A DNA stretch of 64,000 bases. It comes from Adiantum capillus-veneris (taxonomy: Eukaryota; Streptophyta; Polypodiopsida; Polypodiales; Pteridaceae). The stretch covers positions 156,051,592 to 156,115,591 of the forward strand of contig CM043943.1 of NCBI GenBank assembly GCA_014529385.2. Reading direction: 5' to 3'. The translations under genes were made by a program, and so were the position numbers. The notes beneath the pieces are model-generated. The model searched no databases, was not told the DNA's origin, and saw nothing but the letters and a program-made list of their open reading frames with translations. Of this stretch, positions 1-12,162 are shown piece after piece (position 1 is the first letter of the stretch; each line of letters begins with the position of its first letter).

Positions 1-2280
1 TGTGCTCTTAGACACCTTATGCCCAAAGTGCAGCTTATCCTATAAGCATTCCACAATCTGTCTGTACGACGCTCTCATCGAGAGAGGCAATAGAAAATAC
101 AAGTTAAATCTTGACTATCTACCGTGTAGGGTGGTCGTGACTGTATGAGGATGACTTGAAAGGGGCACCTTGCCGGTGAATCTAGTTGAAATTTTAGGTT
201 CTTTTTAGTATTGTTGAGTGTCGATAGCAACCAACAATCCATCCGTACTCTGTCCTTTTGACAGAGTTGCAAGTGTGTTAGCGGAAGCGTAATGCATGAA
301 GCGGCAGAATTGAATTCACGTTACTAGCATGCCTTGCATAAAGAATGGTAAGCTCTTGCGCAGAGTGATGGCCTCAACCGCCGTGAGAACCAAAACTGTA
401 AGTACCTTGCACAATTTAGACTGGTAGGGATTCTATGAGCTAATATCCCCTATTTTGCCAGTTCCCTGAAGCCGGGCTTCCTATAAAATTGCCAAAGCAC
501 TTTGCTTTGCACAATGACATTAATTGCCAAGTAAAGTGTAAACAGGAAGAAACAAGAAAAACTTAAACTTGGCTGACCTGGTCGTTGTTGTAGCAACCAG
601 TTGTCATGAAAGTTGGGAGAAAAACCCATTCCAAAACGGCCCATAGCCATATCTGCACAGACGCCCTTGTATGTCCTATACACCCGTCTGGTACATAAGG
701 CCATAACTTGCAAAATTGAATCCACTTGCAAACACCTTGAATATTCCTTCCCCATTGTGTATGCTCATAGCATATGCCAAACATGGGGAGTCTCAATGCC
801 AGATGCCTGGCTTGAAGCCTTGCTTCGTATAAATAATGTTGTGGTCCTAGCCGACAGAGTCGGTTGTTAAGATACAGATATCATGAAGAAAAGAATCGAC
901 CTTGTCGAGTGATTTCAACTGAAAGTAACTAGTACTATGTGGCAAACATCCTCGGTCTGCTTTGAGAAATGGTGACAAGGAGTCGGCCATGCCGAGCAAC
1001 CTGCCGCCTTGCATCCAATCTAGCAATAGGATGCGCCAATCTCCTTGAGAGTCTGAAACATGGCAAACGTGTTATGCTTTTCCAATTATAAATATGTCCC
1101 ATATGCCAAAAGTGTATACAGGCACTTCTGTACATGAATGATCAATCCTGTTAGTCAGTCCTCCATGTCAAGAAATGGAAGTGACTAAAGTCAATACCAG
1201 CCATGCTGTAATGACAGTCAAGCCTTGCTTGATATAATTATGTCTGCTCTCATGCCAACAAATGCTATTGATGACAGATGTCATAGCAAAGAGAAGTCGA
1301 CCTTGTCGCTCATGCACATATAAATGACTGTAGCTAAATGTATATTTGATTAAGAAGTTAGAAAAATACTTCGAGTGGAGATATCTCTTACCTGCGAGAT
1401 TGGTATTCCATTGTTCGTAACAATCACCACATAATGTGGTTGAACGATGTAGAGGGATAGAAGCCATGCTTCTCCGCAACCCCAAACTCAAGGCTCTTGC
1501 CCGTTGTCCTAAAATCCACCATGCCGATCAGCAATCCAAATATGCAGAACAACGTTGCATCCATGAGCCAAACGAGCAACAGGCCTGGTTAACATGTCGG
1601 TCGACCACTATGGCTTCCTCGACATGACTTGGCCAATTCCTTTGTTAATCGGCTCCTTTGCTGATACCTGTGAGCACCGTAGCGGAGAACCATGTCCGCT
1701 ACCATATGTGGGATAATCACAGCGCGGAACCATGTCCACTACTGGCTCGGATGTTCCATACTGTATGTAATGTGACCGCCATTGATGAGACACCGTCAAC
1801 AAGTGTAGCATGCCAACATGGATGCTTTCTCAGCTTTTTGCAGAAAATTTGAGAGCCCAAGACGGTGGCCCTTGGCCCGCATGATGCCATGCAACAAGCA
1901 TGGTTCTTTTTCTCATCCATGGGGTGCGGTCGTGCATGCATAGCATGGGCTGTAGCCCTTAGCAAGAGTGGGTGCCCAAAATAGGGCGCCCAACCTTGGA
2001 TTCCAAAAAAAAAAAAGTTAACGTATAAATTCTACGTGGCCATGGCGTTACACAGAGCCGTTGACGAGCTGTGAGAAAACGTTGATGGCGTCCTCCATGG
2101 GTCTTCGTTGCGGGCGAGCCTGTGACGAAATTTCCTGGCGCCGCCATGGCGACTCCATCAAGCCTAGCAAGCGCCGTTTTCCCGATGGGCAATTCCGCCC
2201 ACTGTGTGTGTGCAAGCGGTGCTTCCTACGGCCCTGCATGCTCTTCTTTCCCGGCCTCAACTGCTAAGGGATCTTGCTCA
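1..2280. other. unassigned DNA, no gene recognised
   Basis: No open frame here gives a protein I recognise, and the longest are about 100 codons on overlapping strands. Short phrases recur: a 'cgaccttgtcg' motif near 898 and 1308, and a related pair 'ggagaaccatgtccgcta' (about 1684) and 'ggaaccatgtccactac' (about 1726). These suggest old degraded repeat DNA. The 2060-2280 part is more GC-rich than its surroundings and open on both strands, but I see no domain in it. Confidence 0.5.
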
Positions 2281-2322
2281 CGTCCTGGATCGGCCTCTTG
2301 AGCCCACCATGGAAACTCTCAT

Positions 2323-2430
<108 letters not shown>

Positions 2431-2482
2431 CCAAAGAGAGAGAGAGTCCTTCCCCTTCCTCCTAGCTCTCACCTCCCTCCCT

Positions 2483-2496
2483 GAGCTCTGATACCA
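2483..2496 (-). other. primer binding site (initiator Met tRNA type), minus-strand retroelement
   Basis: The minus strand reads TGGTATCAGAGCTC. This is the usual plant LTR-retrotransposon primer site complementary to the 3' end of initiator methionine tRNA. One base separates it from an LTR-like terminus that ends in CA on the minus strand. Confidence 0.65.
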
Positions 2497-2497
2497 G

Positions 2498-2639
2498 TGA
2501 AAGGTCAGGGGAACTAAACATGCTCATCACCACCCAGCCATGCCATATATAGGCCCTTGGCCTTCTAAATATAGGGACTCCCTTGATTGCATGTACGTCC
2601 TGGCCCTTGGCCCAAACTGGTCGTACCATTGTCCTGACA
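2498..2639 (-). repeat. possible very short LTR (142 bp)
   Basis: On the minus strand this starts TGTCAGGAC and ends CTTTCA, so it has TG...CA termini. It contains TATA-like strings (a TATATAGG-type sequence near 2546-2556 on the plus strand). On its 3' side lies a Met-tRNA primer site and on its 5' side a purine tract, the two signals that flank LTRs. A 142-bp LTR is far shorter than the other LTRs here. The outer boundary rests on the purine tract and a TG dinucleotide only, with no second copy in the window, so a longer or composite LTR remains possible. Confidence 0.4.
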
Positions 2640-2656
2640 CCTTATAAACTCCCCAA
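2640..2656 (-). other. candidate polypurine tract
   Basis: The minus strand reads GGGGAGTTTATAAGG directly before the TGTCAGG start of the short LTR-like block. A GAGGAC motif lies about 20-30 bases upstream on the same strand, as it does ahead of the polypurine tracts of elements A and B. Together these look like the 3' end of a plant Ty3/Gypsy element. Confidence 0.4.
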
Positions 2657-3467
2657 CAAAAAGAAAGAGTTGTCCTCAGCTTGGGACATGCTTTAGAGAG
2701 TAGACATACTCCATATTTGGTCAACTTATGATTGAAGATGGTCAGTAACTTTAGGGTATTTAGATTAAGGATAGTGAAGTTGGTATGGACCTTGAATAAT
2801 ACACTTCTCTTCCATTTTTTAGCGCTGACTCAAAATTCTTAATCATAAAGAATTCTTAATGACTCGGGGTTACTTTAATTACTGAGTGTGATCTTACTCA
2901 ACTAAGTATTTTTCCTTTGGTGTGACCGGATTGTGTTTCTCTTGTTAGGTATGAAGATCATTTCTTCACTTCACTCTCTACCTAGCCTTAATACGCTTAC
3001 CATTCTTACCTAAATTAACCTTTTTCCGTTTTGAGAGTCGACTCATTTCTCTATTGATATCATCCAACTAATACCATGTTCTTGACAGTTAAAGGATTTC
3101 ATACCGATCTTTCAATTAATCTTGCAATTTCTCCTCCCTTGTGTACCCAATTTATTTCGTCCATCCTTTTTTTCTCTTTTGTCTATAGCTTACTGCCTCA
3201 TCCTTCACTTGGTACTCAGATATTCCATGTATCATAACAATTAGACTTGTAAAACACCATAGACGATTTAAATCTCAAAAGAATTGACTGACTAGAGATG
3301 CTTGAGTTCCATAAATATGACGATTGATTACATCCGCATAAAAATTACTTAAAGAGTGTCATCTATATCTTGAAGAATAATTCTAAGTTGTTCCAAAGAA
3401 CCAACCAAAATATGATCAAGGGTTTGGAGAAAAATTGATTTGATTCCAAATGATGAATTACATGGGC
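2657..3467. other. non-coding, likely 3' part of decayed minus-strand chromovirus
   Basis: This AT-rich stretch lies between the chromodomain fragment and the candidate polypurine tract. I see no open frame of note and no clear LTR start. It is probably the 3' untranslated part of the element carrying the integrase fragments upstream on the minus strand. Confidence 0.4.
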
Positions 3468-4582
3468 TCATCCTCCAAAACTTGGAAATTGGATAATTAG
3501 CTGGTCCCAGTCCTCCCAGGATGCATCTTCAATAGGATAGCCCTTCCACTTGATTAGTACTTCTTGAATTTTCCTGTGTCGGAGTTGCTTCTCTTTAGTT
3601 TCCAGAACTTGTTCTGGTTCCATTTGAAATTCTTCTTGATTGATGAGAATGGTGTCATCATGATTCAAAACATGTAGAGGGTCAGCAACATATTTCTTAA
3701 GGAGGCTGACATGAAAAGAATTATGATGCGCATGTGAGGCGGTAAGGCTAACTTGTAGGCTTGTTCTCCTATCTTTCTAAGGATTCCAAAAGTCCCACAA
3801 TATCTGAATGCAAGCTTACGGAATTACCCTAGCTTTAAGGATCTGCGTTTGGGTTTGACTCTAAGGAAAACTTGTTCACCTTCACCGAAGCTTCTAGCGG
3901 AGTGGTGAAGATCATCGTAACTCTTCTGCCTATCACTAGCTCTCTTCAGGTTGTCTCTAATGACTATAAGTTGATGATCCATCTCTTCCATGGTAGACTT
4001 AGCGGCAGGAACCATGAAGAGCTGGGTCGGCTAATCGAAGAGGGACTAAATATTCTTGACCATACAAGGCTTTAAAGGGTGACATTCCGAGGCTGCGATG
4101 GTGAGAAGAGTGATAAGCAAACTCAATTAGAGGAAGAAACTTGATCCATTGCTGAGGCTGTTAGTTGCAGTATGCTCGAAGCATATCTTCAATGACTTGA
4201 TTCACTCGCTCAGTTTGACCATCAGTCTCCGGATGATATGCTGAGCTGAGATTCAGTTGGGTACCCAGAGATTGAAACACGGCTTGCCAAAACTTAGAAG
4301 TGAATTTGGCATCCCGATCACTAATGATTCTTGCAGGGATTCATGTAATTGTACTACCTCTTTGACAAATACTTGGGCTATGTCGATGGTGGCGGTTGTC
4401 TGCTTGACTGGAATTAGATGAGCCACCTTAGTGAGCTTATTTATTATGACAAAAGTAGAATCATAGTTTCCAATTGTCTTTTGGAAAAATTTGAGTATTG
4501 TCCGTACGTTCTTGTCTTGAAATGTCAGTCTCTCCTTTTTAATTAAATTCTTAAGGACATCGCTATTTAGTGCTTTCAACAA
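3468..4582 (-). pseudogene. decayed chromovirus integrase with C-terminal chromodomain
   Basis: Three fragments in changing frames follow each other on the minus strand. 4582-4253 carries the middle of an integrase core ('INKLTKVAHLIPVK'). 4015-3824 carries the post-core segment ('GEGEQVFLRVKPKR'). 3668-3468 carries a chromodomain ('VLIKWKGYPIEDASWEDW'). This order is that of chromovirus Ty3/Gypsy polyproteins, where the chromodomain steers insertion to chromatin. Stops and frame changes separate the fragments, and no reverse transcriptase lies upstream on the same strand, so the copy is internally deleted. Family assignment is firm; the element's outer limits are not. Confidence 0.8.
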
Positions 4583-5529
4583 AGGGTCTTCTGTCTATGA
4601 TAGTCTTGAGGAAAAATTCCAACTTTGAGTTCTTGGCTAACTCATAAGTTTGTTTTCTTATTCTTCTTTAGGGTGAAAATGTCTGCAATATTTATGAGCT
4701 TATCTATTACACTTTTCCATCTTGATTCCTTGTGAGTTTTTAAGCACGTCTCCTTTACTGTCTTTTCCTATTTGACTTGAGATGCTATAAGTAGAAGTTT
4801 ACTTTTAAAATCTAGAAATAATATTGGACCATACCATATCTCTTTGGTCCCAATCCCAGCTTTCTCTCATCATTGCAATTCGTAAATTATTCAATAGTTG
4901 TACGCATTCCCATTAACCGTGTAACTCCAGTCGACCCACATGTTCTCCATTTCTTAGTAGGAATGGCATTTTTCTTAGGAGAGAAAAGTTCGATAAGGTG
5001 TCTCAACATGACTAACGTGTTCTTTGGTTCGGCTAGCCCTATTCTTTTAGGACTATCTTATAAACTTCTTCTTCTTCTTCTTGAATATTCCAAGCCATCA
5101 GTAATTTCAAAACAACTCTTGCTATATATACTTATAGCTTTATCTGTGGATAATCATAAGAACTTCTTGGATTTCTTCATTATTATTCAAAATTATCTTC
5201 TAGTCAATGTCACAAAAATTAATTCTTCATGTGGTAGCTACCTTACCCAATCTTGCTCCTTATTACTAAGCTTAAGGGAGAATGATAAGTAAAGCTCAAT
5301 AAAAGTTTCATCCATGCCACTTTCATGTGTCTTCACACAAGTGCATGCGTTTTCATTCATGTATGTCACTTCCATACGTCTTTGCACAAGTGCATTACCT
5401 ACACTTTCACAAATTTGTATATCATTCATTTCCAACTTTACTCACACTCCCCACTTGCTTAAATCCCAGGGACAAGTATAGGTTTTTGGAAGTAAGAGCT
5501 CCCTAAAATATTCCAGCATAGCTAGATTT
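4583..5529. other. degraded interior of minus-strand element
   Basis: AT-rich sequence between the gag-start fragment and the integrase fragment. One 139-codon plus-strand frame crosses it (4873-5292) but resembles nothing I know and is rich in Leu/Ile/Ser as expected for AT-rich non-coding DNA. The protease and reverse transcriptase expected here are missing or unrecognisable. Confidence 0.4.
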
Positions 5530-5601
5530 TCACTCTAGCGTAGCTGCTTCCATCCTCTCATAGATAATCCGTTGAATTTCTTCTGGCAGATCCCAAGCCA
5601 T
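5530..5601 (-). pseudogene. probable gag N-terminal stub
   Basis: An ATG at 5601 on the minus strand opens 23 codons (starting MAWDLPEEIQRIIYER) before a stop. It lies about 140 bases downstream of the Met-tRNA primer site, a normal leader length for Gag in chromoviruses. I infer a truncated Gag start from position and orientation. The peptide itself is not diagnostic. Confidence 0.35.
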
Positions 5602-5741
5602 CTTGAAAATTTTGGAATAATTTATTGGAACATAAAGACTTAATTTTGTAATATATTATTAAAATTTGGGTGTAGAATAGACTGAGTTGTTTCTCCCTCA
5701 TGCATTAATCCAAAATTCCAAGGTCCAAGATTCAAAATTAG

Positions 5742-5753
5742 GCTCTGATACCA
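5742..5753 (-). other. primer binding site (initiator Met tRNA type)
   Basis: The minus strand reads TGGTATCAGAGC followed by C. Two bases separate it from an LTR terminus ending CCTCACA on the minus strand. This marks the 5' LTR/interior junction of the element carrying the gag stub and the chromodomain integrase. Confidence 0.7.
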
Positions 5754-5755
5754 CT

Positions 5756-7595
5756 TGTGAGGGCCATACCCAGACTCGACCCTACTCAGCTCCCTCAGTC
5801 CTCCAGACCATTCCAGGGAATGACGTAGATCTATCTGCATGCATCCATCCCATTTGGGACCGAAACTCAGACAGGACTCCGGTCTATCTCGAATGTCAAC
5901 TCAAGGGGGTACATCCCTTCATTCAATGATTCTATCCGCTTCTCATAATCAATATATCCTTGATAGCTTTCTACACCCAAAATCGTGGTCCTTAGTCTTG
6001 ATTCTCTTGATCTTTAACTTGAGGATCTGCTCTTGCTTTCTTACTCTCCCTTGGTTCATGGCGATTACCCCTTTTTTCTGACAAGTAGGCACAATAGTTA
6101 TCACTTTCCCCTAAGAAGAGGGATCTTGCAATCCTACCTGGTCGCGCTCGTCCTCGGTTACCCATTTTTATCCCACATAGTCCTAGCGTTTAACATAAAA
6201 TTTTTAAATCAACATCCGGCCATCTGACCCTCTGATCCGCCCACCCATCGAACCATTTCATGAAAATCTCTTCCCAAGGTAGTACTTAACTACTACAAAA
6301 TCAGGAAGACAGTAGTCTATCAGACATCATCAAACAACAAGCAGCATGCAATCTGTTGCATACCTTCGTTCAGGAAAATTTATCTGGTTGTTCCCACCAG
6401 ATCTTTATTTAGAAACTTTTAATTCATTTCCTTTTCTTTATCTACTATAATTAGCTTGTAACTACTTTCCTAACTAATCATGCAACACATTTAGTTTCAA
6501 CCAATTCATGTTGCCTCCCCATTCAGGCCAAGATAATCGGTTACAAGCCATCAAAATGGCAGAACCTTCACAATATTTCCCAGAATTAAGTGTTTGGGAA
6601 AGGCTCATCAAGTAATTTAATCATTCCTACCTAAGCATTTTATTTCGAGAGGTATACTAGCACCATCTGATGAAAGATGCATAGGATAGCCCCTATATTC
6701 CTAGCATTTCCAGTTCCTTTTTACGCAACCAAGTCGAACAAATTTTCTTAATTAAATTCACATCAGCCTCCCTGAGCATAACCTTCTCATCCAACTATTG
6801 GCATTAGGCCATACCCGGATTATGGCCGATTTCCAATAAGATACCGCGGGTACTTCACCCGGCCGGGCAAAAATAAAACAAACCCATTCATCCCTTATCC
6901 CTCGGGCATGAATGACGTAGGTATAAAAACTTGCCGGTTATGCTGCCCTAGTAAAAAAGGACCAATCTCCGTCAAGTTCCCCAAGAGAATCCTTTCAATG
7001 AGCCAGCCTTTCAATCAAATTGACCCCAAGAAGATCCATCTTGGTTTCCGGTCATTTCCAGACAATCTTCAAAACTCTAGTTAAATCTATGTTTTGCAAT
7101 GGGCTATCCCTATCACCTCTCGAGATTCCTTTTTAACTCCTAGTTGGTAGTTTTCAGGTTCATTCATTTATCAACCTTAATTCCTACTTTCATTAATTAT
7201 CTACCATCCAAGTTTATTTAGAAAATACAAGCGAGTTTTTGCCATAGGAATTTGATGGTTAATGTCTCTTCGGAAATGCCAACTTTTTAAGTTCAATCCC
7301 TGTTTTATACAATTTCCAGGTTTTTGTAATCCTTTACATTCCATGGGGCATCTCCATGGAAGCTTGTAGAGTTTTCGATTCAAACAACACGGAGATCAAT
7401 TCCGTGAAGTTATCCCCTATCTCCCCCATCTCGTATTTGCAAACAAACTTGAAATTGAAAACTTTAGAAATACTCTTCAATACAAAAAATTGAACTACTT
7501 CTATCGAGCTTAGACAACTACTCTTTTCTTATGGAGCCTAGCTTTCCATTTAAGAAGCTAAAAGGTCATCCTATAATCTATGAGTTTTCGAGTTT
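5756..7595 (-). repeat. LTR end and probable LTR body, outer edge not found
   Basis: The LTR end is fixed at 5756 by the adjacent primer site. The sequence to the right is AT-rich with no coding signal. A palindromic CCCGGCCGGG lies near 6860. I could not find the LTR start or a second copy, so the right limit given here is only where the 159-bp array begins. The LTR could be shorter or could include the array. Confidence 0.4.
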
Positions 7596-8411
7596 TCCAT
7601 TAAAGCTTAAACCTAAAATACAAGGTAGTCACACTAAAGCTTACACCTAAGTGCAAAGTTAACATTAAAGCTTAGCTTAAGAGTGAAAATCTACCTTTGA
7701 AACTTAACTTAATGATGCATAGATACTGTTAGCACTTAACCCTAATTGTGAGGTTTCCATTAAAGCTTAAACCTAAAATACAAGGTAGTCACTAAAGCTT
7801 ACACCTAAGTGCAAAGTTACCATTAATGCTTAGCTTAAGAGCACAAATCTACTTTTGAAACTTAACGCAATGATGCATAGATACTCTTAGCACTTAATCC
7901 TAATTGCGAGGTTTCCATTAAAGCTTAAACCTAAAAATGTAAGATAGTCACTAAAGCTTACATCTAAGTGCAAAGTTACCATTAAAGTTTAGCTTACGAG
8001 AGCAAATCTACCTTTGAAGCTGAACTTTATGATGCATAGATACTCTTACCACTTGACCCTAATTGCAAAGTTTCCATTAAAGCTTAAACCTAAACATACA
8101 AGGTAGTCACTAAAGCTTACATCTAAGTACAAAGTTACTATTAAAGCTTAGCTTATGAGTGCAAATCTACCTTTTAAGCTGAACTTAATGATGCATAGAA
8201 ACTCTTATCACTTAACCCTAATTGCGAGGTTTCCATTAAAGCTTAAATCTAAAAATGCAAGGTAGTCACTAAAGTTTACATCTAAGTGCAAAGTTACCAT
8301 TAAAGCTTAGCTTATGAGTGCAAATCTACCTTTGAAGCTTAACTTAATGATGCATAACTACCATGAATACTTAACCCTAGTTCCAAGGTTACCATTAAAG
8401 CTTAAACCTAA
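7596..8411. repeat. 159-bp tandem repeat array, five units plus a partial
   Basis: Units starting 'ttccattaaagctta' begin near 7596, 7755, 7914, 8072 and 8231, with a partial unit at about 8389, giving a period of 158-159 bp. Each unit holds several 'taaagctta' sub-motifs and a shared 'atgatgcatagatactctta' stretch. Units differ by scattered substitutions and one- or two-base indels. Confidence 0.9.
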
Positions 8412-9273
8412 AATGATGCACATAAACCTTCTTAGTATTAAAACACATGGATTAATTAATCCTACTAGAAATGAAGATTACCTCCTCTAAAAAAGAGGGA
8501 AGTGGGGTTGAAGTCCTTCTTGAAGAGATATGAGGCTCAAGGAGGAAGGAAAGGGATTTAGGATGAAGAGGAAGGAGAGAGAAGCTTCTTCACAAAACCC
8601 TCAAGGGTTTGGCCTTCAAGAGAGGGAGAGAGCAAGAGCAAGGTTTAATGGAAACCTTGATTTACTTAAGCATAATCTTGAGCATGGCAAGTATGGGATC
8701 TTACCATGCACCAAACGAGTTTTTCCGAGCAAAGACAAACCCGGGCAAGTGTTTGTACGCAATTAGTAAATTTTATCATCAACAAAATATTTATTGTTTG
8801 TTATATATTGATGCACTAGAACAAAAAGAGTTTTTAATGGATAGACTACCTCCTAAATTCCAAAAGATTAAAGTTTACTTTTGAAAAAAGTAACACAATA
8901 TTTAAAAATATTATCTTCTGGCTCAATCTCTATTTATTTAACTATAATCGCCTCTGCTTCTACTCTTCTTTGGCTTGGATTTTTCTCGCTTGGGTTTCAT
9001 ATGTTTGAGCAAATTTTTTTGGAAAGAATACGGATTGGGATTGGCTAGGGTTGAGCGATCGAAGCTAGCACTTGCACATACAATACCTCATACTATAGAA
9101 ACAAAGTTGCACGATATAGCCGAGCATTGGACGGCCTGTACCGAAAAGCAACTGGATGGAGAGAAGAGAGAGGTAGAGGTGATAACAATGCAACTTTACA
9201 GAGCGTTCCAACGAGCGAGAAAAGTGATGACGAGTGAGATGGCTGCAACAACACACACACACAGAAACCCTCA

Positions 9274-9276
<3 letters not shown>
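8412..9276. other. no gene recognised; small plus-strand frames
   Basis: Plus-strand frames of 78 and 91 codons (8530-8884) and 127 codons (8975-9358) occur. None has a recognisable domain, and the last runs into a CT microsatellite. On the minus strand 8520-8660 is pyrimidine-rich and lies downstream of a TATATAAC-like string (about 8810), which could be an old promoter and leader. Confidence 0.35.

Positions 9277-9312
<36 letters not shown>
9277..9312. repeat. (CT)n microsatellite
   Basis: A perfect CT run preceded by a short CA run at 9251-9262. Confidence 0.9.
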
Positions 9313-9317
<5 letters not shown>

Positions 9318-9381
9318 AAAGAGAAGGAAGCGTCAATGCAAATTTGCTAAAAAAGTAGTACATGAGAGAGCTAGTATGATG

Positions 9382-9740
<359 letters not shown>

Positions 9741-9867
9741 TCACCATCGCCTGCATCAACCTGACTCATCATGCACTTCTCTTCATTTATGGTCATTTGT
9801 AGTTAGATTCTGTATGTTGAAATCAACTTCTTGTTCTCTATGATACTAACTGCTTTCCCACATAGAT

Positions 9868-9870
<3 letters not shown>

Positions 9871-9910
<40 letters not shown>
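9871..9910. repeat. (CT)n microsatellite
   Basis: A perfect CT run of about 40 bp. It lies downstream of the RPS4 relic on that relic's strand. Confidence 0.9.
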
Positions 9911-9913
<3 letters not shown>

Positions 9914-10226
9914 AGTAAAAAGCAGCTCTAAAGACTCTTGCTCACCATGACAGCACAATATAAAACTTAGATACACCTCTTCAAAATTCCTCATTTGAGA
10001 TATCAAAAGCACAACCTTAATCCTAATAAGAAGCTTGGATACACTCATATTAAAATGTCCCAAAAGTAAAAGAAATCATAGCATTCAAAATTAGCTTGAG
10101 CTCAAAAATTTCACATGAGCATAAGCCAAGCCTGATTCAAAAGACTCTTTGTGTCAAGAGACCCTAGTACTATACCTCAAAAGGGAACATCAATCTGCAA
10201 AAGAGAAGCCTGCTCAAAAAAGAAAC

Positions 10227-10990
10227 TCAAGCCACAGTTCCCTTTAGAGCTCCTACTTTTTTCTTGGCTTCTTCAACAATAGATAGCTTAATACCCTTTC
10301 CTATTGGTAGTGTCACCCAAGGCTTTACTCCTTTACCAATAGTAAAACACATTGCCAAGTTGGGTGGCAAACTCTTGATCGGCAGTATCTTGTACGTGCA
10401 AAATTTCAAAACTTCCCTTATGCTTTTCACGGTGCTTGATAATCCCAATCCTACCTCTGTTGCGACCACAGTAACCATAACAATGTTGCCAATGTCAAAC
10501 TTGATGAACTCTACAACCTTTCTAGTCTCAATTTCAATTTTAATGGTGTCATTGGCCTTGATAAGGGGATCTAGATAGCCAATGGTGCACCTATCAAATG
10601 TAGTGATGTAGGGAATCCCCTTCTCACCGAAGTAAGCAGCTCAGACCTTGCATAGCTTGTACTTAGACTCTTCAAGGCCGATGGAGTGCAAAGTAAATCT
10701 TCCCTTGCTATCCTAAAGCAATCGGAAGTTCCCTCCGATTTTTGCAATGGACACAACATCCATAAACCTAGCACGGTAACACTTGTCCGTCCTTACTTTC
10801 CCATCCATAGAGATGAGTCGCTGCATCACAATGGCAACCACTTCACGATAGGTCAAGGCATACTTCAGACGATTCCTCAAGAAGACAACCATAAGCAGAC
10901 ATTCCCTGGTCTTATGTGCTTGCTGCATGGGGCATGGTGAGCCGACAATTGCTAGCATGGCTCAGAGGTGATGCTCAACAGAGAGGCAAC
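10227..10990 (-). pseudogene. RPS4: 40S ribosomal protein S4 (eS4) pseudogene, intronless
   Basis: Minus-strand fragments match eukaryotic S4 in order. 10958-10713 reads '[16 protein letters not shown]', '[20 protein letters not shown]' and 'GGNFRLL'. In a shifted frame follow 'GRFTLHSIGLEESKYKLCKV' and '[11 protein letters not shown]'. The end (10360-10227) reads '[14 protein letters not shown]' and '[19 protein letters not shown]' before a stop. S4 belongs to the small ribosomal subunit body. About 244 codons fit 732 bp without an intron, whereas plant RPS4 genes generally have introns, so a reverse-transcribed copy is likely. At least two frameshifts disable it. The first 18 or so codons are barely recognisable. 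Confidence 0.88.
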
Positions 10991-11497
10991 ATATCCATAG
11001 CTCATCTAGAGTTGGCATCATGTCCAAGAGGTAGAGTTGGCCAAGGAGTACATGCAGTAGCACTATTGTGCTTGGACAACGAGAAGAAATGGCAAAGACT
11101 GAGAGTCAGCCATTGTAGGAATATCCGGTTGATTCGACTCCCTCTCTCAAGTGAATACTATCAAGATGCGCCTGAGTGATATAAGTTGAAGCTCCACTTG
11201 CGGGGATGCACCCCTAATGGGGTTTTCAAGCTGAGACTAGAAGGGGGCAAGGATCATGAGGGACTCAAGAGAATGGAGAGGCTGGCGCCTTCCCAGGGTT
11301 CTGAAGAAAGAAGACCAGGACTAGGTTGGAAGGACGGTTGTCCGAAAGGCAAGGCTGGTAAGGATGGTTGTCCAACTCCGAAAGGACATAGCAAACAGGA
11401 AGAGCTCTATGAAGTCGTCCAGAGGAGCAGAGTAGCGCGTCCGCAAGGTGTTTCGGAAGCTGAGAGAAAAGGTTGTTGCTAACTCTCTCGCCACTTG

Positions 11498-11502
<5 letters not shown>
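10991..11502. other. no gene recognised
   Basis: A 98-codon plus-strand frame (11186-11482) is rich in Gly, Lys and Glu and contains a small internal repeat (KDGCPKGKAGKDGCPTPKG), but matches nothing I know. The DNA is less AT-rich than most of the window. Confidence 0.3.

Positions 11503-11571
<69 letters not shown>
11503..11571. repeat. (CT)n microsatellite
   Basis: A perfect CT run of about 69 bp. Confidence 0.95.
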
Positions 11572-11572
<1 letters not shown>

Positions 11573-11642
11573 ACGCTGATGGCTAGAGAGAGGCAAAGAA
11601 GCCTGAGGGATTTTGAACACGTACCTTCGAAGAGCATGAATG

Positions 11643-11698
11643 AAAAAAAAACTGTCTGTAGCTGTTCGCGCTGGCGCGGATGGCTAGAGATAGATTTT
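11643..11698. repeat. GC-rich hairpin element, copy 1
   Basis: An A-run leads into TGTCTGTAGCTGTTCGCG, then GCGCGGATGGCTAGAGATA and a T-run. The arms are near-inverted repeats, so the block can fold into a hairpin. The same block occurs again at 12163-12218. Confidence 0.7.
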
Positions 11699-12162
11699 TG
11701 TTTTCAACCCTGTAGCAGCGTGCGTACCCTCGATCTCTACCCGAACCTAAATTAGTAGTAATAAGACATGTCACCTATTGGCCCTATCAAGCTTCTCTCT
11801 GTGCGAGGGTGCCTAAATCGAGAGCTGGCAGTGTGCAAAGTCGACACAGCGTCTCCGGGAAGAACTGATATCATATAGGCTAGAGTCCTCTAACTCCTAC
11901 TGTGCCCCCCAGCCCCCCACCCTCACACACGGAAGTTGGAACATGAGGGGCCTGCCGCATGCTCTAGAGAAGAAGCAATTGTAACAGTGATGCTGGGAGT
12001 ACCCGTCTGGCGCAGCATCTTGGATTGCAGGAGAGGCCGCAACACACAACTCCGCCTGTGGGCCATCACCATGCCAATGCATGGCCATGCCATCGATTGA
12101 TGCGATTGTCCATGAGGCTGGCCTGCGCAGGCTTCAAATTATATCATCACTTTTATAGTGAA

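Noticed and set aside
58-900. Several frames of 60-100 codons at the window start
   Set aside because: Overlapping on both strands with stop-rich surroundings and no motif.
4873-5292. 139-codon plus-strand frame
   Set aside because: It lies within a minus-strand element and its composition fits AT-rich non-coding DNA.
7735-8385. Recurrent 'taaccctaa' strings as possible telomere repeat
   Set aside because: They occur once per 159-bp unit and not in tandem, so they are part of the satellite-like array.
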